Shown here piece by piece: positions 1 to 5,290 of a DNA stretch of 5,750 bases. Below the pieces are notes generated by a model. That model did not search any database, had not been told where the DNA came from, and saw only the letters and a program-made list of their open reading frames with translations. A program made the translations under genes and the position numbers. Positions within the stretch are counted from its first letter, which is position 1; the number at the start of each line of letters is the position of its first letter. This DNA is from Deltaproteobacteria bacterium (GTDB lineage Bacteria > Myxococcota_A > UBA9160 > SZUA-336): positions 1 to 5,750 of the forward strand of contig DAOVBF010000093.1 of assembly GCA_030673955.1 (NCBI GenBank), read 5' to 3'.

Positions 1-241
1 CGGTGACGAGCAGCGGAAGCGCCGCCGCCCGGACGGCAGAACCGCGCCACGCACGACCCGTAGCGCTGGCGAAGGCCGATGCGCCCGCGAGAACCAAAGC
101 GGAAAGCCCCGAGAGAACCACACCGGCCAAGAAGAGGTAAAACCCCAGGCCGGGGGACAGGATCTCCGTGCGGGCGCCGAGCACGCCCACAGCCAGTAGC
201 CCCACCACCAAGATCGATGGAAGAAACCAAAGTCCGTTCAC
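1..241 (-). CDS. Membrane protein N-terminus (possibly DUF1499 type), partial
   Basis: This is the first 80 codons of a minus-strand gene that leaves the window at its left edge. The start is GTG (complement of 239-241), preceded by a good Shine-Dalgarno AGGGGAG about 8 bases upstream; no in-frame ATG is nearby. The protein begins NGLWFLPSILVVGLLAVGVL, a membrane segment at about residues 5-21. A short polar stretch (GARTEILSPGLG) follows, then a second hydrophobic segment at about 33-56, a basic loop (TGRAWRGSAVR) and the beginning of a third hydrophobic stretch. The hydrophobic - ILSPGLGF - hydrophobic - basic loop pattern resembles the membrane N-terminus of some DUF1499 proteins, but the DUF1499 domain itself would lie outside the window, so the family is a guess. 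The gene is divergent from the CDF exporter. A TAGAAT box (complement of 276-281) could be its -10, although no good -35 is seen. The reading frame is real with good confidence; the function is uncertain. Confidence 0.6.
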   Translation of the reverse strand, partial: MNGLWFLPSILVVGLLAVGVLGARTEILSPGLGFYLFLAGVVLSGLSALVLAGASAFASATGRAWRGSAVRAAALPLLVT

Positions 242-349
242 CGGATGCGCTCCCCTGCTTGAACTCGTGCCGCTGATTCTACGCCTCGACTCTACCTTGT
301 GCTCGGTCGCGCAAGACGCCACGCTAGGCAACAAAAGTCGGTGGAACAG

Positions 350-1255
350 ATGGCACAGCCGAAATCGAGCCTCGTCGATCAGCCTAGCCTCACAAACACC
401 CAAGGGCTGCGAGCGGCGTTCCTTGTCACCTCCCTCGTGCTCGTACTGGAGGCGGTGGGTGGGGTACTCACCGGCTCCGTGGCGCTGCTCGCGGATGCGG
501 GCCACATGCTGACCGACGCGGGCGCCCTCGGTATCGCTCTTTTCGCGGCCCGGATCAGCCTTCGACCCCGCAACGCCCAGAAGAGCTTCGGGTATGGTCG
601 CGCGGAGATCCTGGGCGCCCTCGCCAATGGGCTCTTACTCGGCGGGGTGAGCGTGGCGATCGCGTTCGAATCTTTCGAGCGCCTCGGGAGCCCCCGACCC
701 GTCGCTGCGGGCCCGATGATCGCAATCGCAACGGTGGGCCTCTGTGCAAACCTCGTCTCCGCCCGCTTTCTGTCCCGCACCTCGAAGAAGAATCTCAACG
801 TGCGCGCAGCGCTCCTCCACGTGATCGGCGACGCGCTGGCGTCGATCACGGCCATCGGCGCCGGCATCGCCATGCTGCTCTGGGACATCCGCAGCGCTGA
901 CGCCACCGCGGGCCTCGTGATCGCGCTCCTGCTCGTGGCAAACGCCTTCCGGCTGGTTCGGGACTCGGTGGACATCCTGCTCGAGGGCGCTCCGGGCCAC
1001 CTCGACCTTCGCAAGATCGCCGGTGAGGTCTGCCAGGTGCCGGGGGTCATGGCGATCCACGACCTCCACATCTGGACGGTCAGCGAGGGCTTTCTTGCCA
1101 TGAGCGCACATGTCGACCTCGAGCCCGGCGCCAACCCGGAGCCGGTGCGCCGCGCCGTCCATCGCCTCCTACATCAGGACTACGACATCGTGCACACCAC
1201 GATCCAGACCGAGGAGGCACCCGGTCTGCTTTCGATCGAGACCAACCCGGAGTGA
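350..1255 (+). CDS. CDF-family divalent cation (zinc-type) exporter
   Basis: This is an inner-membrane cation diffusion facilitator of the CzcD/ZitB type, which exports Zn2+ and related ions in exchange for H+. With the chosen start it is 301 residues, a normal length. Visible signatures are ADAGHMLTDAGAL in TM2 with metal ligands H52 and D56, GYGRAEILGALANGLLL near residues 81-97, HVIGD in TM5 with H157 and D161, SVDILLEGAP near 206-215, and the cytoplasmic C-terminal domain with IHDLHIWTV (236-244), H254 and H282. The HxxxD pair in both TM2 and TM5 favours zinc. The histidine-rich N-terminus and the TM4-TM5 histidine loop common in CzcD/ZitB are absent; the loop reads SRTSKKNLN instead. The ATG at 350 is preferred, with GGTGGA just upstream. 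GTG at 299 or 341 would add up to 17 residues that look unlike the family. No clear promoter is seen upstream. Confidence 0.93.
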   Translation: MAQPKSSLVDQPSLTNTQGLRAAFLVTSLVLVLEAVGGVLTGSVALLADAGHMLTDAGALGIALFAARISLRPRNAQKSFGYGRAEILGALANGLLLGGVSVAIAFESFERLGSPRPVAAGPMIAIATVGLCANLVSARFLSRTSKKNLNVRAALLHVIGDALASITAIGAGIAMLLWDIRSADATAGLVIALLLVANAFRLVRDSVDILLEGAPGHLDLRKIAGEVCQVPGVMAIHDLHIWTVSEGFLAMSAHVDLEPGANPEPVRRAVHRLLHQDYDIVHTTIQTEEAPGLLSIETNPE

Positions 1256-1272
1256 AAAAGCCCAGGTGTGGC

Positions 1273-1278
1273 TATAAT
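1273..1278 (+). promoter_or_regulatory. -10 box of the infA promoter
   Basis: A perfect TATAAT lies in the short gap between the CDF stop codon (1253-1255) and the infA start (1308). Transcription would start near 1285, giving a leader of about 23 bases that includes the Shine-Dalgarno GGGAG at 1298-1302. The -35 region, around 1249-1256, overlaps the end of the CDF gene and reads GAGTGAA, a poor match to TTGACA. The box stands out because the surroundings are GC-rich. It suggests that infA has its own promoter rather than depending on the CDF gene. Confidence 0.6.
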
Positions 1279-1307
1279 GCCGCCCCGAGTCGGGTACGGG
1301 AGACCGG

Positions 1308-1564
1308 ATGGCCAAAACGGACCTCATTCAGGTCAGCGGCGAGGTGGAGAAGATCCTCGGTGGAGGGCGTTACCGCATCAAGCTGGATAACGGGCACGTG
1401 ATCACGGCACAGCTTTCGGGCCGCATGCGCCGCTATCACATTCGGGTCATCCGGGGGATCGGGTGACGTGCGGGGTCTCCCCGTACGACCCGACCCACGG
1501 CTTCATCACCTATCGCGAGCCACCCGGCGGACGCCCCCAACCGCCAACCAAACCGGCGAACTAG
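1308..1564 (+). pseudogene. infA: Translation initiation factor IF-1, frameshifted at codon 50
   Basis: IF-1 is a small OB-fold protein that binds the ribosomal A site during initiation. The open frame from ATG 1308 reads MAKTDLIQVSGEVEKILGGG, then RYRIKLDNGHVITAQLSGRM and RRYHIRVIRG, followed by IG and a TGA at 1464-1466, giving only 52 residues. The missing IF-1 C-terminus continues in the -1 frame from 1457 as DRVTCGVSPYDPTHGFITYR plus a 15-residue proline-rich tail, ending at TAG 1562-1564. Joined, the product is 85 residues with the classic IF-1 features NGH, SGxMR, IRV, GDRVT and SPYD. E. coli IF-1 has about 72 residues. The break lies in the G5 run 1453-1457: one more G, or a -1 slip on GGG, gives RGD exactly. 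Possible causes are a sequencing or assembly error, a real mutation in a spare infA copy, or recoding. A Shine-Dalgarno GGGAG sits 5 bases before the ATG. The IF-1 identity is secure; the gene's working state is not. Confidence 0.88.
1460..1492 (+). other. Strong RNA stem-loop just after the infA G-run
   Basis: Bases 1460-1464 (CGGGT) pair with 1488-1492 (ACCCG), and 1467-1475 (CGTGCGGGG) pair with 1479-1487 (CCCCGTACG). That makes 14 pairs including one G-U, a two-base bulge at 1465-1466 and a three-base loop (TCT). The zero-frame TGA of infA lies inside the 5' arm. The structure starts two bases after the G5 run, and its inner nine-pair part starts nine bases after it. No T-run follows, so it is not a typical intrinsic terminator. 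It could stimulate frameshifting, or it could have caused a sequencing error; coding constraint plus high GC may also explain it. Confidence 0.55.
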
Positions 1565-1571
1565 CAGGCCG

Positions 1572-1606
1572 CGTCGATCAGCCCAGGAAAGCGCCTCGGA
1601 TCGACG
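1572..1606 (+). terminator. Weak inverted repeat after infA, possible terminator
   Basis: CGTCGATC (1572-1579) and GATCGACG (1599-1606) form an eight-base perfect inverted repeat around a 19-base loop, starting eight bases after the infA stop at 1564. No T-run follows and the loop is long, so its use as an intrinsic terminator is doubtful. It lies in the gap between infA and the convergent tetR-type gene, where some termination signal would be expected. Confidence 0.25.
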
Positions 1607-1640
1607 ACGTCGTGGCTGACGTGAGCTCCCCCGGGGCCTG

Positions 1641-1664
1641 ATCCGCTCGTGTCTGCCAGCGGAT
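1641..1664 (-). terminator. Weak inverted repeat after the TetR gene, possible terminator
   Basis: ATCCGCT (1641-1647) and AGCGGAT (1658-1664) form a seven-base perfect inverted repeat with a ten-base loop, beginning six bases beyond the minus-strand TetR stop (complement of 1670-1672). On the minus strand the repeat is followed by CAGGCCCC rather than a T-run, so it would be an imperfect terminator at best. Its position directly after the stop codon is the main argument for it. Confidence 0.25.
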
Positions 1665-1669
1665 GGAAG

Positions 1670-2278
1670 CTAGGCGCTGCCGATCACGCCTGAGCGCTGC
1701 AGCCGGATCAGGCTCTGGCAAACGGTCTCGCGGGGGACCCGACCGGGGTCCTCGACCCACCACGTCAGCACGCGGGCCCACATGCCGACGAGCGCCTGCG
1801 CGGCAACCGCGGGATCGAGACCCTCCGCAGCCGACGTTGCGACGCCATGCGTACGGAGATCCGTCTCGAGCCAGCGGGTCAGGTGATCGAGAACATCCGC
1901 ACCCAGTGCCGCCGCCTCGCTGTTGCGTCCGAACAGGATCCGGACCAGGTCGCGGTTCTCCTCCGCGAACCCGAGCAGCTCGGCCGAGCGCTGGCGCACC
2001 GCTTCGTGGGGATCCGCGGCGCCTTCCGTCGCCCTCTGCAGACGCTCCTCGAGCGTAGCAAGCGCCTCGAAGACGATCTCCCGAAACAGGGCCTGCTTAT
2101 CCCTGAAGTGAAGATAGAAGGTTCCGGCTGCAACCCCTGCAATGCGCGCGATGTCGTGACTCGTGACATCGTGCAGACCGCGAGCTGCGAAGAGCATCGT
2201 GCCGCCGGCCACGAGCCGCTCGCGCGTGCTGGCTCGGCTGCGTACGGCGGCGGCGGCGGAGCCAGGTATGACGTCCAT
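1670..2278 (-). CDS. TetR-family transcriptional regulator
   Basis: A 202-residue protein, normal for TetR regulators, which bind operators as dimers and release them on binding a ligand. The N-terminal DNA-binding domain is clear: TRERLVAGGTMLFAARG (18-34) is helix 1, and the helix-turn-helix runs from VTSHDIARIAGVA (38-50) through AGTFYLHFRDKQALF (51-65), with the hallmark GTFYxHFxxKxxL. The C-terminal ligand domain contains ENRDLVRILFGRN (107-119) and a Trp-rich stretch MWARVLTWWVEDPGRV (166-181). This domain gives no clue to the ligand. The ATG at 2278 has no convincing Shine-Dalgarno, but an in-frame TGA lies just upstream and the next Met is inside helix 1, so the start is firm. The gene diverges from nhaA across 125 bases, so autoregulation and control of the nhaA operon are likely but unproven. 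Confidence 0.93.
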   Translation of the reverse strand: MDVIPGSAAAAVRSRASTRERLVAGGTMLFAARGLHDVTSHDIARIAGVAAGTFYLHFRDKQALFREIVFEALATLEERLQRATEGAADPHEAVRQRSAELLGFAEENRDLVRILFGRNSEAAALGADVLDHLTRWLETDLRTHGVATSAAEGLDPAVAAQALVGMWARVLTWWVEDPGRVPRETVCQSLIRLQRSGVIGSA

Positions 2279-2403
2279 ATCAGTCGGTCACTATATCGTC
2301 AGCACTCGCGGAGGGCCAAGCGCAAGCGACGCCTGCTTGCCCACGGCGAGCGAAGCGGGTACAGGCTCCAGACCCCGAAGCAGGAGCACGGAGTCAGCAC
2401 CAC
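2279..2403. promoter_or_regulatory. Divergent regulatory gap between the TetR gene and nhaA
   Basis: This gap must hold the control signals for both genes. Its left end is AT-richer than the surroundings, with ACTATATC at 2290-2297. On the minus strand, TTGGCC (complement of 2314-2319) and TATAGT (complement of 2290-2295) are 18 bases apart; such a promoter would give the TetR gene an almost leaderless message, matching its lack of a ribosome binding site. On the plus strand, ATGACG (2268-2273) and TATATC (2292-2297) are also 18 bases apart and could serve nhaA. These assignments are by eye and overlap one another. The nhaA Shine-Dalgarno is GGAG at 2390-2393. Confidence 0.4.
2322..2340. promoter_or_regulatory. 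19-base palindrome, candidate TetR operator
   Basis: GCAAGC (2322-2327) and GCTTGC (2335-2340) are a perfect six-base inverted repeat separated by seven bases. The 19-base span and twofold symmetry fit a TetR-family operator, and the site lies between the divergent promoter candidates and the nhaA start, where a repressor could block transcription. No second copy was found in the gap. In GC-rich DNA a six-base repeat can occur by chance, so this is only a candidate. Confidence 0.3.
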
Positions 2404-3795
2404 ATGGAACGGGATCCGAGCACGCCCGCCCCGCCCCCGGAACCCACGCCGGTTTTCCCCCGGGGCGCGATCGACCGCTGGGTCCGCCCGTTTGCCCGCT
2501 TCCTGGAGATCGAGGCGGCCAGTGGGCTGGTGCTCTTGGCCTGCGCGGGCGCCGCCCTCGCGGCGGCAAACTCGCCCTTCGCAAATGCCTTCCACTCCTT
2601 CTGGGACTTCCCCGTCGGGTTCAGCCTGGGCAGTTTCGAGATGCGCCACCCCCTTCACTACTGGGTCAACGACGGGCTGATGACGATCTTCTTCTTCCTC
2701 GTCGGACTCGAGATCAAGCGGGAGTTCGTGCTGGGGGAGCTGCGCAACCCGCGCACAGCGGCGCTCCCGCTCGCAGCCGCACTGGGGGGCATGCTGGTGC
2801 CTGCGGGAATCTATCTTGCACTCCAGCTCGGGGAGGCGGGACAGCACGGCTGGGCTATCCCCATGGCCACCGACATCGCCTTCGTCGTGGGCGTGATGAC
2901 GCTGATCGGCTCGCGGGTGCCCCACGGGCTGCGCATCATGATCTTGACCCTCGCGATCGCCGACGACATCGGTGCTGTGATCGTCATCGCGATCGCCTAC
3001 AGCCAAGCGATCTCAGGCGCGGCACTCGCGGCCGCCGCCATCGGCTTCGGGATGTGTTTCTTCTTCACCCGGATCGGCGTACGAGCGGTCCCCATTTACG
3101 TGGCGTTGGGCGCGGGGATCTGGTTCGCGGTCAGCTACTCGGGCGTCCATCCCACCGTAGCCGGCGTGCTGCTGGGGTTCGCGACGCCGGCGGGCGCCTG
3201 GATGGGAGACCGGAGCTTTCGCAGGCTGCTCAGGGACGTCGTGACCCACCTCGAAGGAGACCACAAGTCGTACCTGCCCGAAGACCAGCACGAGGTGCTG
3301 AGGCAGGTCGCGGACGCGGCTCACGAGACCATCCCGCCGCTCGAGCGGCTCGAGACCGCCCTGCATCCCTGGGTCGCCTTCGGAATCATGCCCGTCTTCG
3401 CGCTGGCCAATGCAGGCGTGCACATTGAGACCTCGGAGCTCCTCCATCCCGTGGAGATCGCCGTGGCCGCGGGGCTGGTCCTCGGCAAGCCGCTCGGCAT
3501 CGTGCTCTTCAGCTGGATCTTCATCCAGGCGGGAGTGGCGGTTCTTCCCTCCGGCGTATCCTGGCTGGCGCTGGTCGGCGGGGGGTTCCTGGGCGGAATC
3601 GGATTCACGATGGCGCTCTTCATCGCAGCGCTCGCGCTTGACGGGGCCCTGCTGGATGCCGCAAAGATCGGCATCCTCTCGGGCTCAGCCGTTGCTGGTG
3701 TTGCGGGCTTCATATTCCTGTACTTGTTTCTGCCCAAGGCAGCGGCGAGCCCGACAGCGGGTCCGCTCGCCGCGGGCGGAGAGGAAAACCCATGA
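2404..3795 (+). CDS. nhaA: Na+/H+ antiporter NhaA
   Basis: An inner-membrane antiporter that expels Na+ (or Li+) in exchange for H+, protecting against salt and alkaline pH. It has 463 residues, longer than the 388 of E. coli NhaA. The core is fully recognisable: FFFLVGLEIKREFVLGEL (96-113), PMATDIAF with D157 (D133 in E. coli), TLAIADDIGAVIVIAIAY with the ion-binding pair D187-D188 (D163-D164), ALHPWVAFGIMPVFALANAG (319-338), GKPLGI with K362 (K300), and GGIGFTMALFIAALAL (397-412). Correspondences with E. coli were made by eye. The extra length comes from a Pro-rich N-terminus of about 20 residues and a charged loop at about 264-318, longer than in E. coli. The start is ATG 2404 with GGAG ten bases upstream. 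It is the first gene of the operon, and its stop overlaps the next start (ATGA). Confidence 0.96.
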   Translation: MERDPSTPAPPPEPTPVFPRGAIDRWVRPFARFLEIEAASGLVLLACAGAALAAANSPFANAFHSFWDFPVGFSLGSFEMRHPLHYWVNDGLMTIFFFLVGLEIKREFVLGELRNPRTAALPLAAALGGMLVPAGIYLALQLGEAGQHGWAIPMATDIAFVVGVMTLIGSRVPHGLRIMILTLAIADDIGAVIVIAIAYSQAISGAALAAAAIGFGMCFFFTRIGVRAVPIYVALGAGIWFAVSYSGVHPTVAGVLLGFATPAGAWMGDRSFRRLLRDVVTHLEGDHKSYLPEDQHEVLRQVADAAHETIPPLERLETALHPWVAFGIMPVFALANAGVHIETSELLHPVEIAVAAGLVLGKPLGIVLFSWIFIQAGVAVLPSGVSWLALVGGGFLGGIGFTMALFIAALALDGALLDAAKIGILSGSAVAGVAGFIFLYLFLPKAAASPTAGPLAAGGEENP

Positions 3796-4343
3796 CAGAG
3801 AAGCCTCGTCCCGCGTTCTCGCAGCCCGTGGTGCTGCTTCTGGCCGGCAGCACGAGCGACCTCGACCTGGTCCTGGATTGTCGGGAGACCCTCGATGCGC
3901 TCGGGATCCCCAATACCATCCGCATCGTCTCCGCGCACAGGACGCCCGAGGCAGCCGCCGAGTGTGCCAGCGGCGCAGAGAAGGACGGCTTCCAGGTGCT
4001 GATCGCCTTCGCCGGTCTCGCCGCCCAGCTGGCCGGCATGGCCGCAGCCCACTCCCGTCTGCCCGTGATCGGGGTGCCGCGGGCGGTGGGTCCGCTGCAA
4101 GGTGTTGACGCCGCCCTGGCCTCACTCCAGATGCCTACGGGTACGCCCGTTGCGGTTGTCGCCATCGACGGGGCACGGAACGCCGCGCTCCTGGCAGCGC
4201 GCATTCTGGGCGTGGCGCAGCCAGAGCTGCGCGAGCGCCTCAGCCAGCTGGCGGAGCGTGAGCGCGCCCGGTACGCGTCCGACAAGGTCGAGGCCGAGAT
4301 CAAGGAGCGGGAGCGCGTGAGGCAGCACAGGAAACCCAAGTGA
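3792..4343 (+). CDS. PurE-like protein (N5-CAIR mutase / AIR carboxylase family)
   Basis: A 183-residue protein of the PurE fold, the family that makes 4-carboxy-AIR in purine synthesis. PurE features are GSTSDLDLV (19-27, phosphate loop), the catalytic SAHRTPEAA with H49 (47-55), LPVIGVP (90-96), LQGVDAALASLQMPTGTPVA (102-121) and ARNAALLAARIL (128-139). Departures from standard PurE are marked. The usual GAGGxAHLPG loop reads FAGLAAQLAGM (73-83), with Q79 where His is normal. The AIGKAGAxNAA segment is shortened to AIDGARNAA. A charged, probably helical tail follows (about 143-183). No purK is beside it. It starts with ATG 3792 inside the nhaA stop (ATGA), with GAGGAAA just upstream, and its own stop overlaps the exchanger start, so translation of all three is probably coupled. 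It may be a divergent true PurE or a paralogue with another substrate; I leave the symbol blank. Confidence 0.85.
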   Translation: MTEKPRPAFSQPVVLLLAGSTSDLDLVLDCRETLDALGIPNTIRIVSAHRTPEAAAECASGAEKDGFQVLIAFAGLAAQLAGMAAAHSRLPVIGVPRAVGPLQGVDAALASLQMPTGTPVAVVAIDGARNAALLAARILGVAQPELRERLSQLAERERARYASDKVEAEIKERERVRQHRKPK

Positions 4344-5290
4344 GCCTGCCAGCACTCACAGACGTAGCGCTGATCCTGGTTTCGATCGGCCTGCTCTGGA
4401 AGGGTGCGGATTGGGTCGTGGGCTCGGCGTGCTCGGTCGCGTACCGCTTCAAGCTGCCCGAGGCCGTGATTGGCGCAACGCTCGTGGCGCTGGGCACGTC
4501 AGCGCCCGAGGTGGTGGTGACGCTGGTGGCCGCCTTGCGCGGGGAGCCCGACATCTCGGTAGGCAACGTGGTCGGTTCCAATATCTTCAACCTGGGCATC
4601 ATCCTGGGCAGCTGCGCCACAATCTGGGCCATCCCGACGACCCGTCAGCTCGTGCAGCGCGACACCCCGGCCCTGCTCTTGGCCGCGCTTCTGCTCCTGC
4701 TCTTCTTGTCGGACGGCACGCTCGGGCGCTGGGAGGGCCTGAGCATGATGGTGATTCTCTGCGGCTACGTGCTCTACCTCGTGAACCGCGGTGGCCTGCC
4801 CCTGGAAGAGCCGGAGATCATCGTGATCGAGGACGCGACCCGGCGCGATTTCTTCCTCCTGATCCTCGGCCTCGCCAGTGTGATCAGCGGCGCGCATCTC
4901 CTGGTGAGGGCAGCATCATCCCTCGCCATCGCGCTGGGGCTCTCGTCGTGGGCCATCGGCGTCACCGTTGTCGCGGCGGGGACCTCATTGCCTGAGTTCG
5001 CCACGGCCTTCGTGGCGGTTCGTCGAGGTCGCACCGCCCTGATGGCGGGGACCCTGGTGGGCAGCGACCTCTTCAACGTGCTCGGCGTGCTCGGGCTGGC
5101 CGCCTTTCTCCACCCTCTGACCATCGTGCCGGGCGCTCGCGGGAGCCTGGTCATGATGGCCGGTATGGTGGCCGTGCTGCTGATCTTCCTACGCAGCGGC
5201 TGGCGTCTCTCGCGCACCGAGGGGTTGTGCCTGATACTGTTCGCCGTCCTGCGCTGGAGTCGCGATCTCACCGTGAGCCTGGAGGGCTAG
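4340..5290 (+). CDS. CaCA-family Na+(or H+)/Ca2+ exchanger, YrbG-like
   Basis: A 316-residue membrane protein of the calcium/cation antiporter family, the usual length for the ten-helix YrbG/NCX_Mj type. The two inverted alpha repeats are clear. Alpha-1 is VALGTSAPE (49-57, E57) with ISVGNVVGSNIFN (72-84, N84). Alpha-2 is VAAGTSLPE (211-219, E219) with GTLVGSDLFN (237-246, N246). The paired GTSxPE glutamates bind Ca2+ in NCX_Mj. Alpha-2 departs from consensus: the acidic pair and VGN are replaced by RTALMAGT, and GSN is GSD. A cytoplasmic acidic loop near 155-170 (LEEPEIIVIEDATRRD) separates the halves. The start is GTG 4340, overlapping the purE-like stop as GTGA, with AGGA seven bases upstream. 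It is the last gene of the nhaA operon; its stop shares CTAG with the convergent gene. The exported ion is probably Ca2+; the counter-ion cannot be told from sequence. Confidence 0.93.
   Translation: MSLPALTDVALILVSIGLLWKGADWVVGSACSVAYRFKLPEAVIGATLVALGTSAPEVVVTLVAALRGEPDISVGNVVGSNIFNLGIILGSCATIWAIPTTRQLVQRDTPALLLAALLLLLFLSDGTLGRWEGLSMMVILCGYVLYLVNRGGLPLEEPEIIVIEDATRRDFFLLILGLASVISGAHLLVRAASSLAIALGLSSWAIGVTVVAAGTSLPEFATAFVAVRRGRTALMAGTLVGSDLFNVLGVLGLAAFLHPLTIVPGARGSLVMMAGMVAVLLIFLRSGWRLSRTEGLCLILFAVLRWSRDLTVSLEG

Noticed and set aside
79..276. Plus-strand small open frame at the left edge
   Set aside because: It is opposite the membrane protein start, is made mostly of Arg and Pro codons, and has no ribosome binding site that stands out.
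299..349. Upstream GTG starts for the CDF exporter (299 or 341)
   Set aside because: The extra residues are Arg/Gln-rich and unlike the family, and the ATG at 350 gives a normal length with a plausible ribosome binding site.
379..1134. A 251-codon open frame on the minus strand opposite the CDF exporter
   Set aside because: The CDF frame carries conserved motifs along its entire length; the opposite frame has a low-complexity Ser/Arg/Ala composition and no recognisable domain.
1460..1492. The infA stem-loop as an intrinsic terminator
   Set aside because: No T-run follows, and it lies within conserved IF-1 codons (DRVTCGVSPYDP), so coding use or a frameshift-related role explains its position better.
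1604..1613. Perfect ten-base palindrome ACGACGTCGT in the infA-TetR gap
   Set aside because: It is short, made of repeated CG-rich steps, and lies between two convergent gene ends where no promoter is expected, so chance is adequate.
2163..3428. A 421-codon open frame on the plus strand overlapping nhaA
   Set aside because: Its translation is Arg/Pro/Gly-rich with no family features and lies over the clearly real nhaA in another frame. Long shadow frames are expected in GC-rich DNA.
3321..4339. Minus-strand open frames opposite the end of nhaA and the PurE-like gene
   Set aside because: Their composition is shadow-like, and the plus-strand genes have strong motifs and coupled start/stop overlaps.
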